The notes: generated by a model not told the origin, from the letters alone. Shown: positions 8,794-17,045, counted from the stretch's first letter. The stretch: 64,000 nucleotides of DNA from Paraburkholderia sacchari (GCF_000785435.2 NZ_JTDB02000001.1:186001-250000), one strand, 5' to 3'. Program-made: numbers and translations.

Positions 8794-9789
8794 ATGAGCG
8801 CCTCCCAATCCTCTCGCGACCTCTTCGACCAGCAGCGCAAGGACTGGCAAGACGATCCGGTCGCCGCCTTCGATGCATGGCTCGCCGCCCAGGACTTGCG
8901 CCAGTCGTCCGCCGACGTCTACCGCGTGCAATGGGGGCGCTTCCTCGAATGGCTCGCGCTCAGGCGCAAGACGATCATTTCGGTGGACACCGGCACGATC
9001 GCCGAATTCGTCGCGGGGCTCGACGTGAAGAAGCCCCAGCGGCTGCGCTATCTGCGCCTCATCGAGCGCGTGCTCGACCACGTGCGCCAGATCGAGCTGG
9101 CTTCCACGAACCCTGCGCGCTTCATCGCCCAGGACGGCGAGGCAGCCTGGCGCAATGCGCGCGAGAACGAACCCACCGGTTTCCTGACCGCGATCGAACG
9201 CGCCGCCGTGATCGCGCGGCTGTTCGCGCCACTCACCGAACAGTCGGCCGCGAAGCGTTGGCGCGAGCGGCGCGACCGCGCGCTCGTCGCGGTCTTTCTC
9301 GGCGGCGGCCTGAAGACGGGCGACGCCATTGCGCTCAAGCTCGACGCCACCGCGATCGGCTCGGAGTGGATCACCGTCGAAGCCGACAATCCGGCGTTCA
9401 CGCACCGCACGCAGCTCGCGCCGTTCGCAGTCGACGTGATGGGAGCATGGCTCGAAGCGCGCCGTCTCGCGAATCTGCCCGGGCAACTCGTGTTTCCCGG
9501 CTCGCCCAACGGGCGTCCGATGCACAAGGCCACTGTGCTGCGCGCGATCGACGCGCTCATGGAGGAGGCGGGCATCGCGCAAACCCGCGCCGAACGCGCG
9601 AGTCCGCAAACCCTGCGCAACAGCTACGCGGCGGACCTGTTCGAGCGGGGTGTGGATGCCGATCAGGTCGGCCAGTGGCTCGGCTTCCTGCAACCGATTT
9701 CCGCCGGCCGGCTGCATCGCGCGTGGCGTGTCTGGGCCGACCGGAAGGCGTCCGGGCAAACTACTGACGCAGCGGCCGACGCAGGCTGA
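8794..9789 (+). CDS. Tyrosine recombinase-like protein, catalytic residues lost
   Basis: The 331-residue protein has the two-domain layout of XerC/phage integrases: a SAM-like N-terminal core-binding domain (about residues 20-120) and a C-terminal catalytic-fold domain (about 135-315). The usual catalytic set is not intact. The first Arg of the 'TGLR' motif is Lys ('GGGLKTGD', K174). The His of HxxR is Gln ('SPQTLRNSYAADLF', Q272, with R275 kept). The later His/Trp is Phe ('LGF', F298), and no nucleophile Tyr is present in the C-terminal tail. It probably binds DNA without cutting it. The start at 8794 is chosen tentatively; an in-frame ATG at 8758 would add 12 residues. It lies beside the iteron-containing origin region, which suggests a role in replicon maintenance. 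Confidence 0.82.
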   Translation: MSASQSSRDLFDQQRKDWQDDPVAAFDAWLAAQDLRQSSADVYRVQWGRFLEWLALRRKTIISVDTGTIAEFVAGLDVKKPQRLRYLRLIERVLDHVRQIELASTNPARFIAQDGEAAWRNARENEPTGFLTAIERAAVIARLFAPLTEQSAAKRWRERRDRALVAVFLGGGLKTGDAIALKLDATAIGSEWITVEADNPAFTHRTQLAPFAVDVMGAWLEARRLANLPGQLVFPGSPNGRPMHKATVLRAIDALMEEAGIAQTRAERASPQTLRNSYAADLFERGVDADQVGQWLGFLQPISAGRLHRAWRVWADRKASGQTTDAAADAG

Positions 9790-9844
9790 GGCGCGCAATG
9801 CGACTGTGAGCAGGCGCTGCTCGCCTGGCTCGCACCACGCCAGC

Positions 9845-9898
9845 CTCCCGTAAAAGCGCACCTTTCCGGCAACCTGCGCCTCCCGAAAACGCTCACCT
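9845..9898 (-). repeat. Two inverted origin iterons downstream of the kfrA-like gene
   Basis: ctcccgtaaaagcgcacct (9845-9863) and ctcccgaaaacgctcacct (9880-9898) are reverse complements of the 19-bp iterons found at 11504-13006. They lie between the recombinase-like gene and the kfrA-like gene, and the second overlaps the kfrA-like stop codon. They are therefore 1.6 kb from the main array and in opposite orientation. Confidence 0.85.
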
Positions 9899-11104
9899 CA
9901 CCACGTTACGGGCATCTTTCTTGCCGACGACGAAGCGCGCGACGGCCTCCAGACGCGACGCCCCCAGGCCCGACGTGTACTCACATTCGGGACACGAGAG
10001 TTCGAAGCGGCCATCGACCTCGGCCAACTCCGGCTCGCCGTCTTCGCAGTTCGGGCAATGCGAGGGCAAGCTCACCTGGGCGTCGATGCTCGTGCCGAGC
10101 CGCGCCAGATCTTCGTCGCCAAGACGACCCGACTTCGCAAGCGCGCATAGCACGCCGGCCACCGAACCATCGACACCCTGTTGCGCGCGCAACGTCGCCA
10201 CCTGGCGCGTGAGCACATCGATCTCGTCCGAGCGCTCGCGCAAGACGGCATCGAGCCGGTCCGCCCGCGCCTTGGCCGTGGCCAGTTGCTGGATGAACTC
10301 GAATTCCTTTTTGCTTGCATCGCGCTGCGCCGACTGCCATGTGGACGACATCGTGCGCAGCGAATCGAGCTCGACCAGCATCGGCTTCACGCGGCGCTCG
10401 GCCTCGGCCAGCGCATCTTTGATCTGCTGCGCGTAGTGCTCGGTGCTTTTGCGCATGTCTTCGTGCAGGCGGTCGATCCGGTCGCGCAACCCGGCGTTGG
10501 TGGTCTGCTCGGTGTCGATACGCTTCTGGAGCGACTCGTTTTCGGCCTCGAGGCGGCGCACGGTCGCCTGCAGATTATCCTGATGCGATGCGCCATGGGC
10601 GGACGCCGTCGCCAACTGGTTTTCGAGTTCGCGCACGCGAGCCCAGGCCGCTTCGATGCGCGCCTCACTGCGCTGAAGCATTTCATCGGCGGCGAGGCTT
10701 CGGGCCTGGGCATCGCGCAACGCCTGCTCGGCGTCGAGCCGACCCGACTCGATTTCCTTGCGCTCGGCCTCAAGCGTCTGGCGGGCAAACGTGCGCGCCT
10801 CTTCATAAAGCGCGCCGAGAAATTCGCCGGCGCGTTCTTCCAGCGCGGGCGGAATGGCGCCACTGCCAACGCGCACCTTGGACGCCGCACGAATGCGTTG
10901 CCAGAAAAGCTCGATGTCCTTCGGAATGTCGCTGGCACTGCCGGTCTGGGTCAAATCCCGGACAGCGGCCATTGAGGGACGGATGCCAAAATCGAAAAAG
11001 AGCCGCTTGCAGGCATGCAGCGACAAGTCCTGACGCCTTGCGCCATCTTTGCGCAACGCATCCAGCTCTTCGCGGAGGGCGTGGCGATCTTCGTCTCGAA
11101 TCAT
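9893..11104 (-). CDS. KfrA-like coiled-coil DNA-binding protein with C-terminal zinc ribbon
   Basis: The 403-residue protein has an N-terminal KfrA_N-like DNA-binding region (about residues 1-95; 'HALREELDALRKDGARRQDLS', 'GIRPSMAAVRDLTQTGSASDIPKDI'). A long Glu/Arg/Ala-rich coiled coil covers about 100-320. The C-terminal part has two CxxC pairs ('CPNCEDGEPELAEVDG' and 'SCPECEY', about residues 355-385) that look like a zinc ribbon. KfrA proteins of plasmids are autorepressors that aid partition by forming filaments. The zinc ribbon is an addition not typical of plasmid KfrA. The gene is divergent from repA across the iteron array, which fits a partition or origin-organising role. The start at 11104 was chosen over 11143 because the family-like sequence begins there; its ribosome-binding site is weak. 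Confidence 0.8.
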   Translation of the reverse strand: MIRDEDRHALREELDALRKDGARRQDLSLHACKRLFFDFGIRPSMAAVRDLTQTGSASDIPKDIELFWQRIRAASKVRVGSGAIPPALEERAGEFLGALYEEARTFARQTLEAERKEIESGRLDAEQALRDAQARSLAADEMLQRSEARIEAAWARVRELENQLATASAHGASHQDNLQATVRRLEAENESLQKRIDTEQTTNAGLRDRIDRLHEDMRKSTEHYAQQIKDALAEAERRVKPMLVELDSLRTMSSTWQSAQRDASKKEFEFIQQLATAKARADRLDAVLRERSDEIDVLTRQVATLRAQQGVDGSVAGVLCALAKSGRLGDEDLARLGTSIDAQVSLPSHCPNCEDGEPELAEVDGRFELSCPECEYTSGLGASRLEAVARFVVGKKDARNVVR

Positions 11105-11503
11105 GGTCGTTTCTGCGAGGGATAACGGATCGAATAATAACAAATTACGTATTGATCGATACGTTTATCGCCCGTAATTCTAGCGGAGCAGACATTCACG
11201 TGAAACTTGGGTTCTAAAAGCCCATTTTGCTGTCGCCAAGGTCTACGTTTCGTGAAACAAAGCTAAGTTTGCCCTGTAAGCTATTGTAAACGCTTGGATT
11301 TCCAGAGGCGAACTGTTTATCGGCGTTGTTTCACGGACCGATTTGCTGGCAATGACATCTCTGGGGGCCGGTTGGGTGTGGATATCCCGAAGGGCTCGCG
11401 GGGTAGAGGTGCTTGAGAGTAATAAAAGTAAACACCCTTGATACCTGTTAAAAGACGTTAACGCCACGGCAAACCCTTACCTGGCATGGCTTTCAGCCCG
11501 ATG
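11105..11503. promoter_or_regulatory. AT-rich origin flank with palindromes
   Basis: This intergenic stretch is clearly more AT-rich than its surroundings (especially 11105-11290) and could be the unwinding region or the kfrA-like promoter. It contains an inverted repeat ACGTAT-N6-ATACGT (11147-11164), a candidate KfrA operator. It has a perfect TTCACGTGAA palindrome extending to 12 of 14 matches with the common chromosomal parS (11193-11206). It also holds the related sequences GTTTCGTGAAAC (11247-11258) and GTTTCACG (11328-11335), and a one-mismatch DnaA box (11377-11385). No gene is seen. Confidence 0.6.
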
Positions 11504-13006
11504 AGGTGAAGCTTTACGGGAGCGGTGGTGAGACTCTGCGGGACAGGCGGGTGATGGGCTTCGGGGAACGCGGTGAGGGGCTGCGGGACCGAACGTGAGC
11601 GGCTTCAGGATCAGCCTGATTCTTGACCCGGAAGCAAGGGTGAGTCAATACGGGAGCGATTCGCGCCCCCGGCCCGGCTACATAGGGGCAATGAATGTTG
11701 TTACACGAAATGCAACGGTGAGGGGATTCAGGGCCCTTGATTGGACTGCTTTTTGGCGTCAATCTGCGCCCTCTGGAAGCTGTGGTGAGGGGGATCGGGA
11801 AAAATCGCCGGGCGAAGGTGAAGTTTTTCGGGAGCCGAGGGGCATTTTGACCGGATTTGCGTCTGATGGAACCATGAGGTGAGCTTTTACGGGAGCGCAA
11901 GAGTCGTTGTCCGCACCGGGAGAGGCCGCGCTGGAGACGATTTCGATGTTTTTCCGAGGTCATCGGCGTATCAAGGTGAGCTTTTGCGGGAGTTTGTCGC
12001 AGTGCCGCGAAACTGGCCGTGATCTTGATCCGCTGTGCGCATGAGGTGAGGCTTTCCGGGAGCCAATTTTGTCCAGAAAAGTCGTTCAGGTGAGCTTTTT
12101 CAGGAGCAAACAGGCGTTCGCTGGAGCCGAAGGGTTGATAGGCAAGGTCACGAGACTGTCGCTGATGTTTCCGTAAATCCCTGAAGGTGAGGTTTTTCAG
12201 GAGTGTGTGGCGCACTGTCGTGATTCGCTCGTTTCGCTTGCATGAGATCTTGAGGTGAGGTTTTCCGGGAACAGCGGGCCGCGTTGACGGCGCCCGTGGC
12301 GTTGTGGATAACCCTAGGAATTCATTGGCTTTTTCAGGTATGCCGAAGAAAAGGTGAGGGTTTCCGGGAATGATATGGGTGGTCCGGCCGGCGCAATGGC
12401 ATCTGGGGTTTCAGATCTTTGCCGGCTTCAAAGGTGAGTATTTTCGGGACCAAAGAAGCGCGTTCCCGTTTGCTACTTTGGCCGGAAGTATTGCGGGCTC
12501 GGACGTGATGCAGCGCCGAAGGTGAGCTTTTTCAGGAGGCCAGGGCAAGCCGGGAGGTTTGCGGCACTTCTGGTTGAGGTTCTCTCTGGCTGCGATGCCC
12601 CGGAGCCAGGCTGTGCGAAGACATGGCCGGTGTCGCAAGCGCTTTATGAGCGGCGCAGCAAGCCTGCCCGGCGATGCATCGAGCGTGCGTGGGCGTTGCG
12701 CATCACAGACCCGTTACGGGCGGGCATGTGTCGTTCCTGCCGCAAGCGTGCGTCCGGGAAAGACCTCTCGGTCAAGAGCCGCCCGGGCCGTTTCCGATGG
12801 GCCCGTATGGGCTATCCCTCATCAGAATGGGCGGTGAGGGCCGGCCTGCCGTTGTGTTTGCACCAGGAAATTTTTTTAGGTGAGCCTATTCGGGAGCCGA
12901 ACGAAACCTTTCAAATAGGCCTGAACGCGGGCGGCAAGCCGGAACCCCGAACTGGTCGGGAACCCGGCGAACAGGCGCATACCGCCAAGGTGAGCGTTTT
13001 CGGGAG
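11504..13006 (+). repeat. Chromid replication origin: iteron array
   Basis: At least 13 close copies of the 19-bp iteron aggtgagctttttcgggag all point toward repA. They start at 11504, 11816, 11877, 11974, 12044, 12088, 12185, 12253, 12352, 12432, 12520, 12878 and 12988. Looser copies occur at 11527, 11550, 11572, 11639, 11717 and 11783. Spacing in the core is 44-99 bases, with a 358-base gap between 12520 and 12878. The TGAG and CGGGAG/CAGGAG ends are the most constant. Such repeats bind the Rep initiator and set copy number. The position directly upstream of repA supports origin function. No credible gene lies in 11105-13124. Confidence 0.93.
12303..12311 (-). promoter_or_regulatory. DnaA box within the iteron array
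   Basis: TGTGGATAA on the given strand is the exact complement of the consensus DnaA box TTATCCACA. It sits between the iterons starting at 12253 and 12352. Iteron origins commonly need both Rep and host DnaA, so this supports an active origin. Confidence 0.8.
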
Positions 13007-13124
13007 CCCTTCGTGGTGAGGTACGCGTCGTGGCGCTGCTTCACCCGCAATGGTGAGGGGGAGCCTATAGACGCGTTTCACCACAGGCGGTATCCTTTCG
13101 CGAAATCTCACCTCGACCCGACGC

Positions 13125-14483
13125 ATGGCCACAAAGCGCGTGAAAAAAACCGATGTGGTGAGCCCCAGTTCGGCGGAATTGCGCAAGGCCGTCGAGGCGA
13201 TCGCGATTCAGCCGAAAAGCGGCAAGATCACCCTGTTGACCCGCAAGCTCTTCAACGTCCTGCTCGCCGTCGCGCAGCAGGCGGATGAGTCTGGCGACAC
13301 CTATCGCGCGCTCCTGTCCGACATCGTCGCGAACTCGGCGTTCGACTCGAACGACACGGCGCTCGTGAAAGAGCATCTGCGGCGCATGGTGTCGGTGCAG
13401 GTCGAATGGAGCCAGGGCACCTCGAGCCAGAAGCCGGGCCGCAAGTGGGGGATCTCCACGCTGATTGCCGACGCCGAAATTCTCGAAGATCCGGCTACAC
13501 GCCGTGTCTGGGTGGAGTTCTCGTTCGCGCCCAAGATCAAGAAGAAGCTGCTGGACCCGGTCCAGTATGCCCGGCTGAGCTTGCAATTCCAGAGCCAGTT
13601 GCGCAGCAGCGCGGGGCTCGCGCTCTACGAGATCTGCGTGCGCTATCTCACTAACCCTAGCCATCTGACGATGCGCGAAACGTGGGAGTGGTGGCGGCCG
13701 ATTCTGTCGGGCACGCCCGACACCGAGGCCGGCGACGAAGCCAAGCGCGAGTACAAGTATTTCAAGCGCGATTACCTGCGTCCTGCCATCGCGGAAGTCA
13801 ATGCGGTTACGAACATTTTTGTAGAGTTGATCGAGCATCGCGAAGGCCGGCGGGTGGCCGAGATCCAGTTTCGCGTGACCGAGCGCAAGCAACCTATGCT
13901 CGCGCTCGATGAGCATCCGAACGTTTTCGACAGCACGCTCGTCGACCGCATGGTCAAGATCGGCATTCCGCTGAAAGAAGCGCAGTCGCTTTACGCCGAC
14001 AGCGAGGAAAACCGTATTCGCGCAGCGCTCCAGCTGACGGAGCAGCGCATGCGCAGCACGAGTCTGCCGCCCGTGCGCAGCGCAGCAGCGCTGTTCAAGG
14101 ATGCGTTGAAGAAGGGCTACGCGCCGCCGGTCGAGGACTCCGCCGCGGGCGCACCGGCTGCGGCGCGCGCGGTGGCGGGAAGCGCGGCCGCGGACGACCC
14201 GAAGGCCCGCCTGATGGACGAGTACGCGGCCTACCGGCGCAAGGAAGCGCGGGCGCTCTACGACGAGCAGGGCGAACTCGAGCGTGAGGTTGCGCGCACT
14301 TCGTTCGAGAACGACGAGTTGCCGGCGCTCGGAGCACATCTGCGTGATGACTGGCGCCGCCGCGGCCTCGATTCGAAATTGGCCGATACGGCATTCTTCG
14401 ACTGGCTTGCACGCAAGACGTGGGGCGAGCCCACCGATGGCGATTTACTTGCCTTTACGCTGAGCCAGTCGCGCGCGGCCTGA
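13125..14483 (+). CDS. repA: Replication initiator protein (Rep_3-type) of the chromid
   Basis: The 452-residue protein has the tandem winged-helix initiator fold: about residues 20-135 ('ITLLTRKLFNVLLAVAQQ' start, 'TALVKEHLRRMVSVQVEW') and about 140-255 ('YARLSLQFQSQLRSSAGLALYEICVRYL', then 'YKYFKRDYLRPAIAEVNAVTN'). These match plasmid initiator Rep proteins that bind iterons. The C-terminal 150 residues are Ala-rich and variable. The iteron array lies immediately upstream and the convergent parB gene downstream, separated by a bidirectional terminator. Expression is probably autoregulated by Rep binding to the promoter-proximal iterons at 12878 and 12988. Confidence 0.93.
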   Translation: MATKRVKKTDVVSPSSAELRKAVEAIAIQPKSGKITLLTRKLFNVLLAVAQQADESGDTYRALLSDIVANSAFDSNDTALVKEHLRRMVSVQVEWSQGTSSQKPGRKWGISTLIADAEILEDPATRRVWVEFSFAPKIKKKLLDPVQYARLSLQFQSQLRSSAGLALYEICVRYLTNPSHLTMRETWEWWRPILSGTPDTEAGDEAKREYKYFKRDYLRPAIAEVNAVTNIFVELIEHREGRRVAEIQFRVTERKQPMLALDEHPNVFDSTLVDRMVKIGIPLKEAQSLYADSEENRIRAALQLTEQRMRSTSLPPVRSAAALFKDALKKGYAPPVEDSAAGAPAAARAVAGSAAADDPKARLMDEYAAYRRKEARALYDEQGELEREVARTSFENDELPALGAHLRDDWRRRGLDSKLADTAFFDWLARKTWGEPTDGDLLAFTLSQSRAA

Positions 14484-14549
14484 GCGGGTAGCGTTGCTGT
14501 TGCCGGCGAGGTGATCCGGTGCACACCAGATTTCCTGCGGATTCGCAAT

Positions 14550-14588
14550 AAAAAAGCGGTCTTCACGTCCAGTGAAGACCGCTTTTTT
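14550..14588. terminator. Bidirectional terminator between repA and parB
   Basis: A perfect inverted repeat (17-base arms including A and T runs, 5-base loop) runs from 14550 to 14588. The A-run on one side and T-run on the other allow it to terminate repA transcripts and parAB transcripts from the opposite strand. Confidence 0.92.
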
Positions 14589-14599
14589 ACTTTCCGCGA

Positions 14600-15661
14600 T
14601 TACTTCGCTTTCAGCATTTCTTCGATTTGGTGGAGAAGCGCATCGCGCCGGTCTTTGCTGAGGCCCTTCAAACGCAGTTCGAGTCGATCGTCGCCGTAAG
14701 ACTTCAGGTCGCCCACCGCCATGCCGTCGAGCTTGATCTCCAGACGCTGGGCATAGCGTTGTCGTCCGGCCGGCTTGGGACTTTCTTGGGGCGCTGCACG
14801 GCCCTTGACGATGTCCGCCACCTGGCGGGTGCTCAGATCGTCGGCAAGGATCCGGTTGATAAGACGCAGCGTGGCGTCCGTGCCGCGCGCACCGTGGTAG
14901 CGCCCGACCTGATAAGCCATGTTCGAGCCGAAGCGGTCGGGGCGTGCAACCATTTCGTGCATGACCGCTTCGGGCAGCTTGGCGACGGACAGCGCCACGG
15001 CTACGGTCGACTCATCAAGGCCAAGATGATCGGCGAGTTCGCGCTGGCTCTGGAAATGCTTTTCGTCAATAAAGCGCCTCCAGACGATGGCATTGTCGAA
15101 GACCGTTTGCGAATCGCGCTGGACGTTGAGATCGTAACCAAGCTTGTAGCTCTCGAGCCCGATGGGCAGATCGACGACGATCGCCTTGACGATTTCCTTG
15201 TTAGCTTCCTTGAGCGCCCGCACACGCCGCCCGCCGTCGCTGACGTAGTAGCTGCCCGGTGCTGCGTAATCAGGAATCACGTGGATGGCCTGCTGCTGCC
15301 CCTGCTTGGCGAGATTGACCGCGAGTTCGGCAATCGACGCCTTCAGATAGAAGTGACGCGGATTGAACGGGCTCGGTTTGATCGCCTTCAGCGGCAGCTC
15401 GATGATCTGGCCGGGACGATATCCGTGCTCGATACGCCACGCGCGATATTCCGCGGATTCGTTTTCAGTCGAAGCAGGAGCGGCTTCCTCCGTGTTCGCA
15501 ACCGGCTCGGGCTGGCTTATGCGGCCGACCGGTTCACGTACCTTTGGCTTCTCCTGGACGAGACCGTCGATGGCATTGAGCCGGTCTAGCGCTGTGCGTT
15601 TTTCACTGCTCGTCGTGTCAGGCCGCGCCTGAAAACCTTTGGCAAATTGTGAGGGCTTCAT
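14600..15661 (-). CDS. parB: Chromosome-partitioning protein ParB (Spo0J family)
   Basis: The 353-residue centromere-binding protein has an unstructured N-terminus (residues 1-90). A ParB nuclease-fold/CTP-switch domain covers about 95-190 ('IKPSPFNPRHFY', 'YYVSDGGRRVRALKEAN'), in place of the usual GERRxRA box. The helix-turn-helix follows ('SQRELADHLGLDESTVAVALSVAKLP', about 205-235), then a C-terminal dimer region. It loads at parS and spreads to segregate the replicon with ParA. It is downstream of parA, with one parS site in the 24-base junction between the two genes. Confidence 0.95.
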   Translation of the reverse strand: MKPSQFAKGFQARPDTTSSEKRTALDRLNAIDGLVQEKPKVREPVGRISQPEPVANTEEAAPASTENESAEYRAWRIEHGYRPGQIIELPLKAIKPSPFNPRHFYLKASIAELAVNLAKQGQQQAIHVIPDYAAPGSYYVSDGGRRVRALKEANKEIVKAIVVDLPIGLESYKLGYDLNVQRDSQTVFDNAIVWRRFIDEKHFQSQRELADHLGLDESTVAVALSVAKLPEAVMHEMVARPDRFGSNMAYQVGRYHGARGTDATLRLINRILADDLSTRQVADIVKGRAAPQESPKPAGRQRYAQRLEIKLDGMAVGDLKSYGDDRLELRLKGLSKDRRDALLHQIEEMLKAK

Positions 15662-15669
15662 TCAGGGTC

Positions 15670-15685
15670 CTTTATGCGCATAAAG
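15670..15685. promoter_or_regulatory. parS site 1
   Basis: CTTTATGCGCATAAAG, a perfect 16-bp palindrome, lies in the parA-parB junction. Its 14-bp core TTTATGCGCATAAA occurs four times within 1.05 kb here. From memory, it matches the parS type assigned to chromosome 2 of Burkholderia cenocepacia. Confidence 0.92.
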
Positions 15686-16348
15686 TCAGGGGAGCATGGC
15701 CGCGATTTCGTCGGCGCACGCTCGCACTTCGGCGGCAGCGAGCCGTGCGCCGCGATCGCTCATCTGCAGGACGGTCTGACCGAGGGCCATGGCCTGCTTG
15801 TACGCTTCGCGGGTGGGTATTTGGGTTTTGAGCAAAGGAAAGCCGAGCTCTTCCAGTGCACGCTTCAGTTCGCGCGTGAGCATGCGCTTCTCTTCGGTCT
15901 TGTTCAGCAGGAAGACGGCCTTTAGATCTTCGTTCATGACTTGCGCTTGCTGGATCAGCTTGACGAGCCCAACGCTTGACCAATAGTCGGCGGGTGAAGA
16001 CGAAGTGGGGATGACGGCAATGGAGGCCGCGAGCAGTACCACGCCAGAAACCTTTTCGGTAATCGATGGCGGGCAGTCAACGATGATGATGTCGTAGTCG
16101 CCGATGAACTTCTTGATCTCCCGGTGGATCTGGCCGCCTGCCTCTGAGAGATTCACTACCGGGAACGGGATGCCGGTTTCACCATCGGAAGAGGCGCTTG
16201 CCCAGTGAACCAGTGTGTTCTGGCCGTCGGCATCGACCACGAGCACACGCTTTCCTTTTTCGTGAAATGCTGCGCCGAGATGCATCGCGATCGTGCTCTT
16301 GCCGACCCCGCCCTTTTGCTGCGTGACTGCGATTATCTCTGCTGCCAA
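15686..16348 (-). CDS. parA: Chromosome-partitioning ATPase ParA
   Basis: This 220-residue deviant Walker-A ATPase moves the chromid with ParB-parS. The motif 'QQKGGVGKST' (about residues 10-19) carries the signature lysine. Walker A' 'VLVVDADGQNT' (about 34-44) and Walker B 'DIIIVDCPPS' (about 85-94) follow. The short length, without an N-terminal DNA-binding domain, is the small ParA type. The start codon is TTG, chosen because the conserved N-terminus begins there and AAGGAG lies 8 bases upstream; no ATG is suitably placed. It is upstream of parB in a minus-strand operon, with three parS sites in its 5' region. Confidence 0.95.
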   Translation of the reverse strand: MAAEIIAVTQQKGGVGKSTIAMHLGAAFHEKGKRVLVVDADGQNTLVHWASASSDGETGIPFPVVNLSEAGGQIHREIKKFIGDYDIIIVDCPPSITEKVSGVVLLAASIAVIPTSSSPADYWSSVGLVKLIQQAQVMNEDLKAVFLLNKTEEKRMLTRELKRALEELGFPLLKTQIPTREAYKQAMALGQTVLQMSDRGARLAAAEVRACADEIAAMLP

Positions 16349-16462
16349 TTGATTTTCTCCTTTTTGCTAATTGTTTTGGATTTTACCTGGATTAAGTTGC
16401 GATTCAACGGCAGTTGTATGATTTTCATCGCATTCGATGACGCATTGGCCGTTCGGCCAAGG

Positions 16463-16476
16463 TTTATGCGCATAAA
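16463..16476. promoter_or_regulatory. parS site 2
   Basis: TTTATGCGCATAAA, the exact 14-bp parS core, lies 115 bases upstream of the parA start. Its flanking base pair is G…G, so the outer position of the palindrome is not kept, unlike in the other three sites. Confidence 0.92.
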
Positions 16477-16577
16477 GATCGAGGGGGCTGACAACTACCC
16501 TGTTGCTGGCTTGGTAGGTCTCTGTGAGGATGCGTGGGTGCCGGAGTGGGTTCGTGTCGCTGCGGTCAGCAAACGGG

Positions 16578-16593
16578 CTTTATGCGCATAAAG
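16578..16593. promoter_or_regulatory. parS site 3
   Basis: CTTTATGCGCATAAAG, a perfect 16-bp palindrome identical to site 1. It starts 116 bases after the site 2 core. Confidence 0.92.
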
Positions 16594-16703
16594 ATTGCGG
16601 CATCGAGATGGCTAACGGTGGAGTGCCAGACGAAGCCCCGTTGTCGTCTGAGCCCTGCGAACATGCCTGTGTGACAGGATGCGTTTCTTCCGAGAGCCGG
16701 GGA

Positions 16704-16719
16704 CTTTATGCGCATAAAG
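16704..16719. promoter_or_regulatory. parS site 4
   Basis: CTTTATGCGCATAAAG, identical to sites 1 and 3. It starts 126 bases after site 3, so sites 2-4 are almost evenly spaced. Confidence 0.92.
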
Positions 16720-17045
16720 GTGCCCCCGCATGGGTTGGACGTCCACTTGTCCATGTATCGAGTATTGATCTATCGGCTTCCGCCGTTCCCATCTCGGTGG
16801 ATTGGCGCTATTCCATTAAATGCAATGGACACGCAGCGGAAGCCTCGACCGATTCCCTCGCCTTCTACCCTCTTCATCCAGCCCGGTAAAATGAGCGACC
16901 CGTGCGACGCCTACCGACGCGGCCGCATTTCGATTGTCCTGGCCGGCTCGGAACGGGTCCGTTCCGAATAACCAACCAGGTGCCGCGGCGCCCCCCGCCA
17001 ATCTCCATCCACTCAAACCGATCCTCACTTCCTGAATCTGAATCC

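Larger units (their letters stand above)
16349..17045. other. Intergenic partition region (parA upstream)
   Basis: This 697-base stretch without a credible gene holds three parS sites (16463, 16579, 16705, about 120 bases apart). A perfect inverted repeat TTGGCC-GTTC-GGCCAA (16445-16460) touches the first of these. The parA promoter should lie in 16349-16450, where the sequence is relatively AT-rich. From 16720 to 17045 nothing further was recognised. Confidence 0.75.

Noticed and set aside
11514..12215. Open frame of 233 codons on the minus strand across the iterons
   Set aside because: It is built from repeats and low-complexity Arg/Pro/Ser sequence, and no family resemblance was seen.
11504..13006. 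Repeated array read as CRISPR
   Set aside because: Units are 19 bp, non-palindromic, spaced irregularly and adjacent to a Rep gene; they are iterons. No cas genes are present.
13013..13060. Further iteron-like pieces (ggtgaggtacgcg, ggtgagggggagc)
   Set aside because: Only the GGTGAG part matches; the CGGGAG half is missing, so they were not counted.
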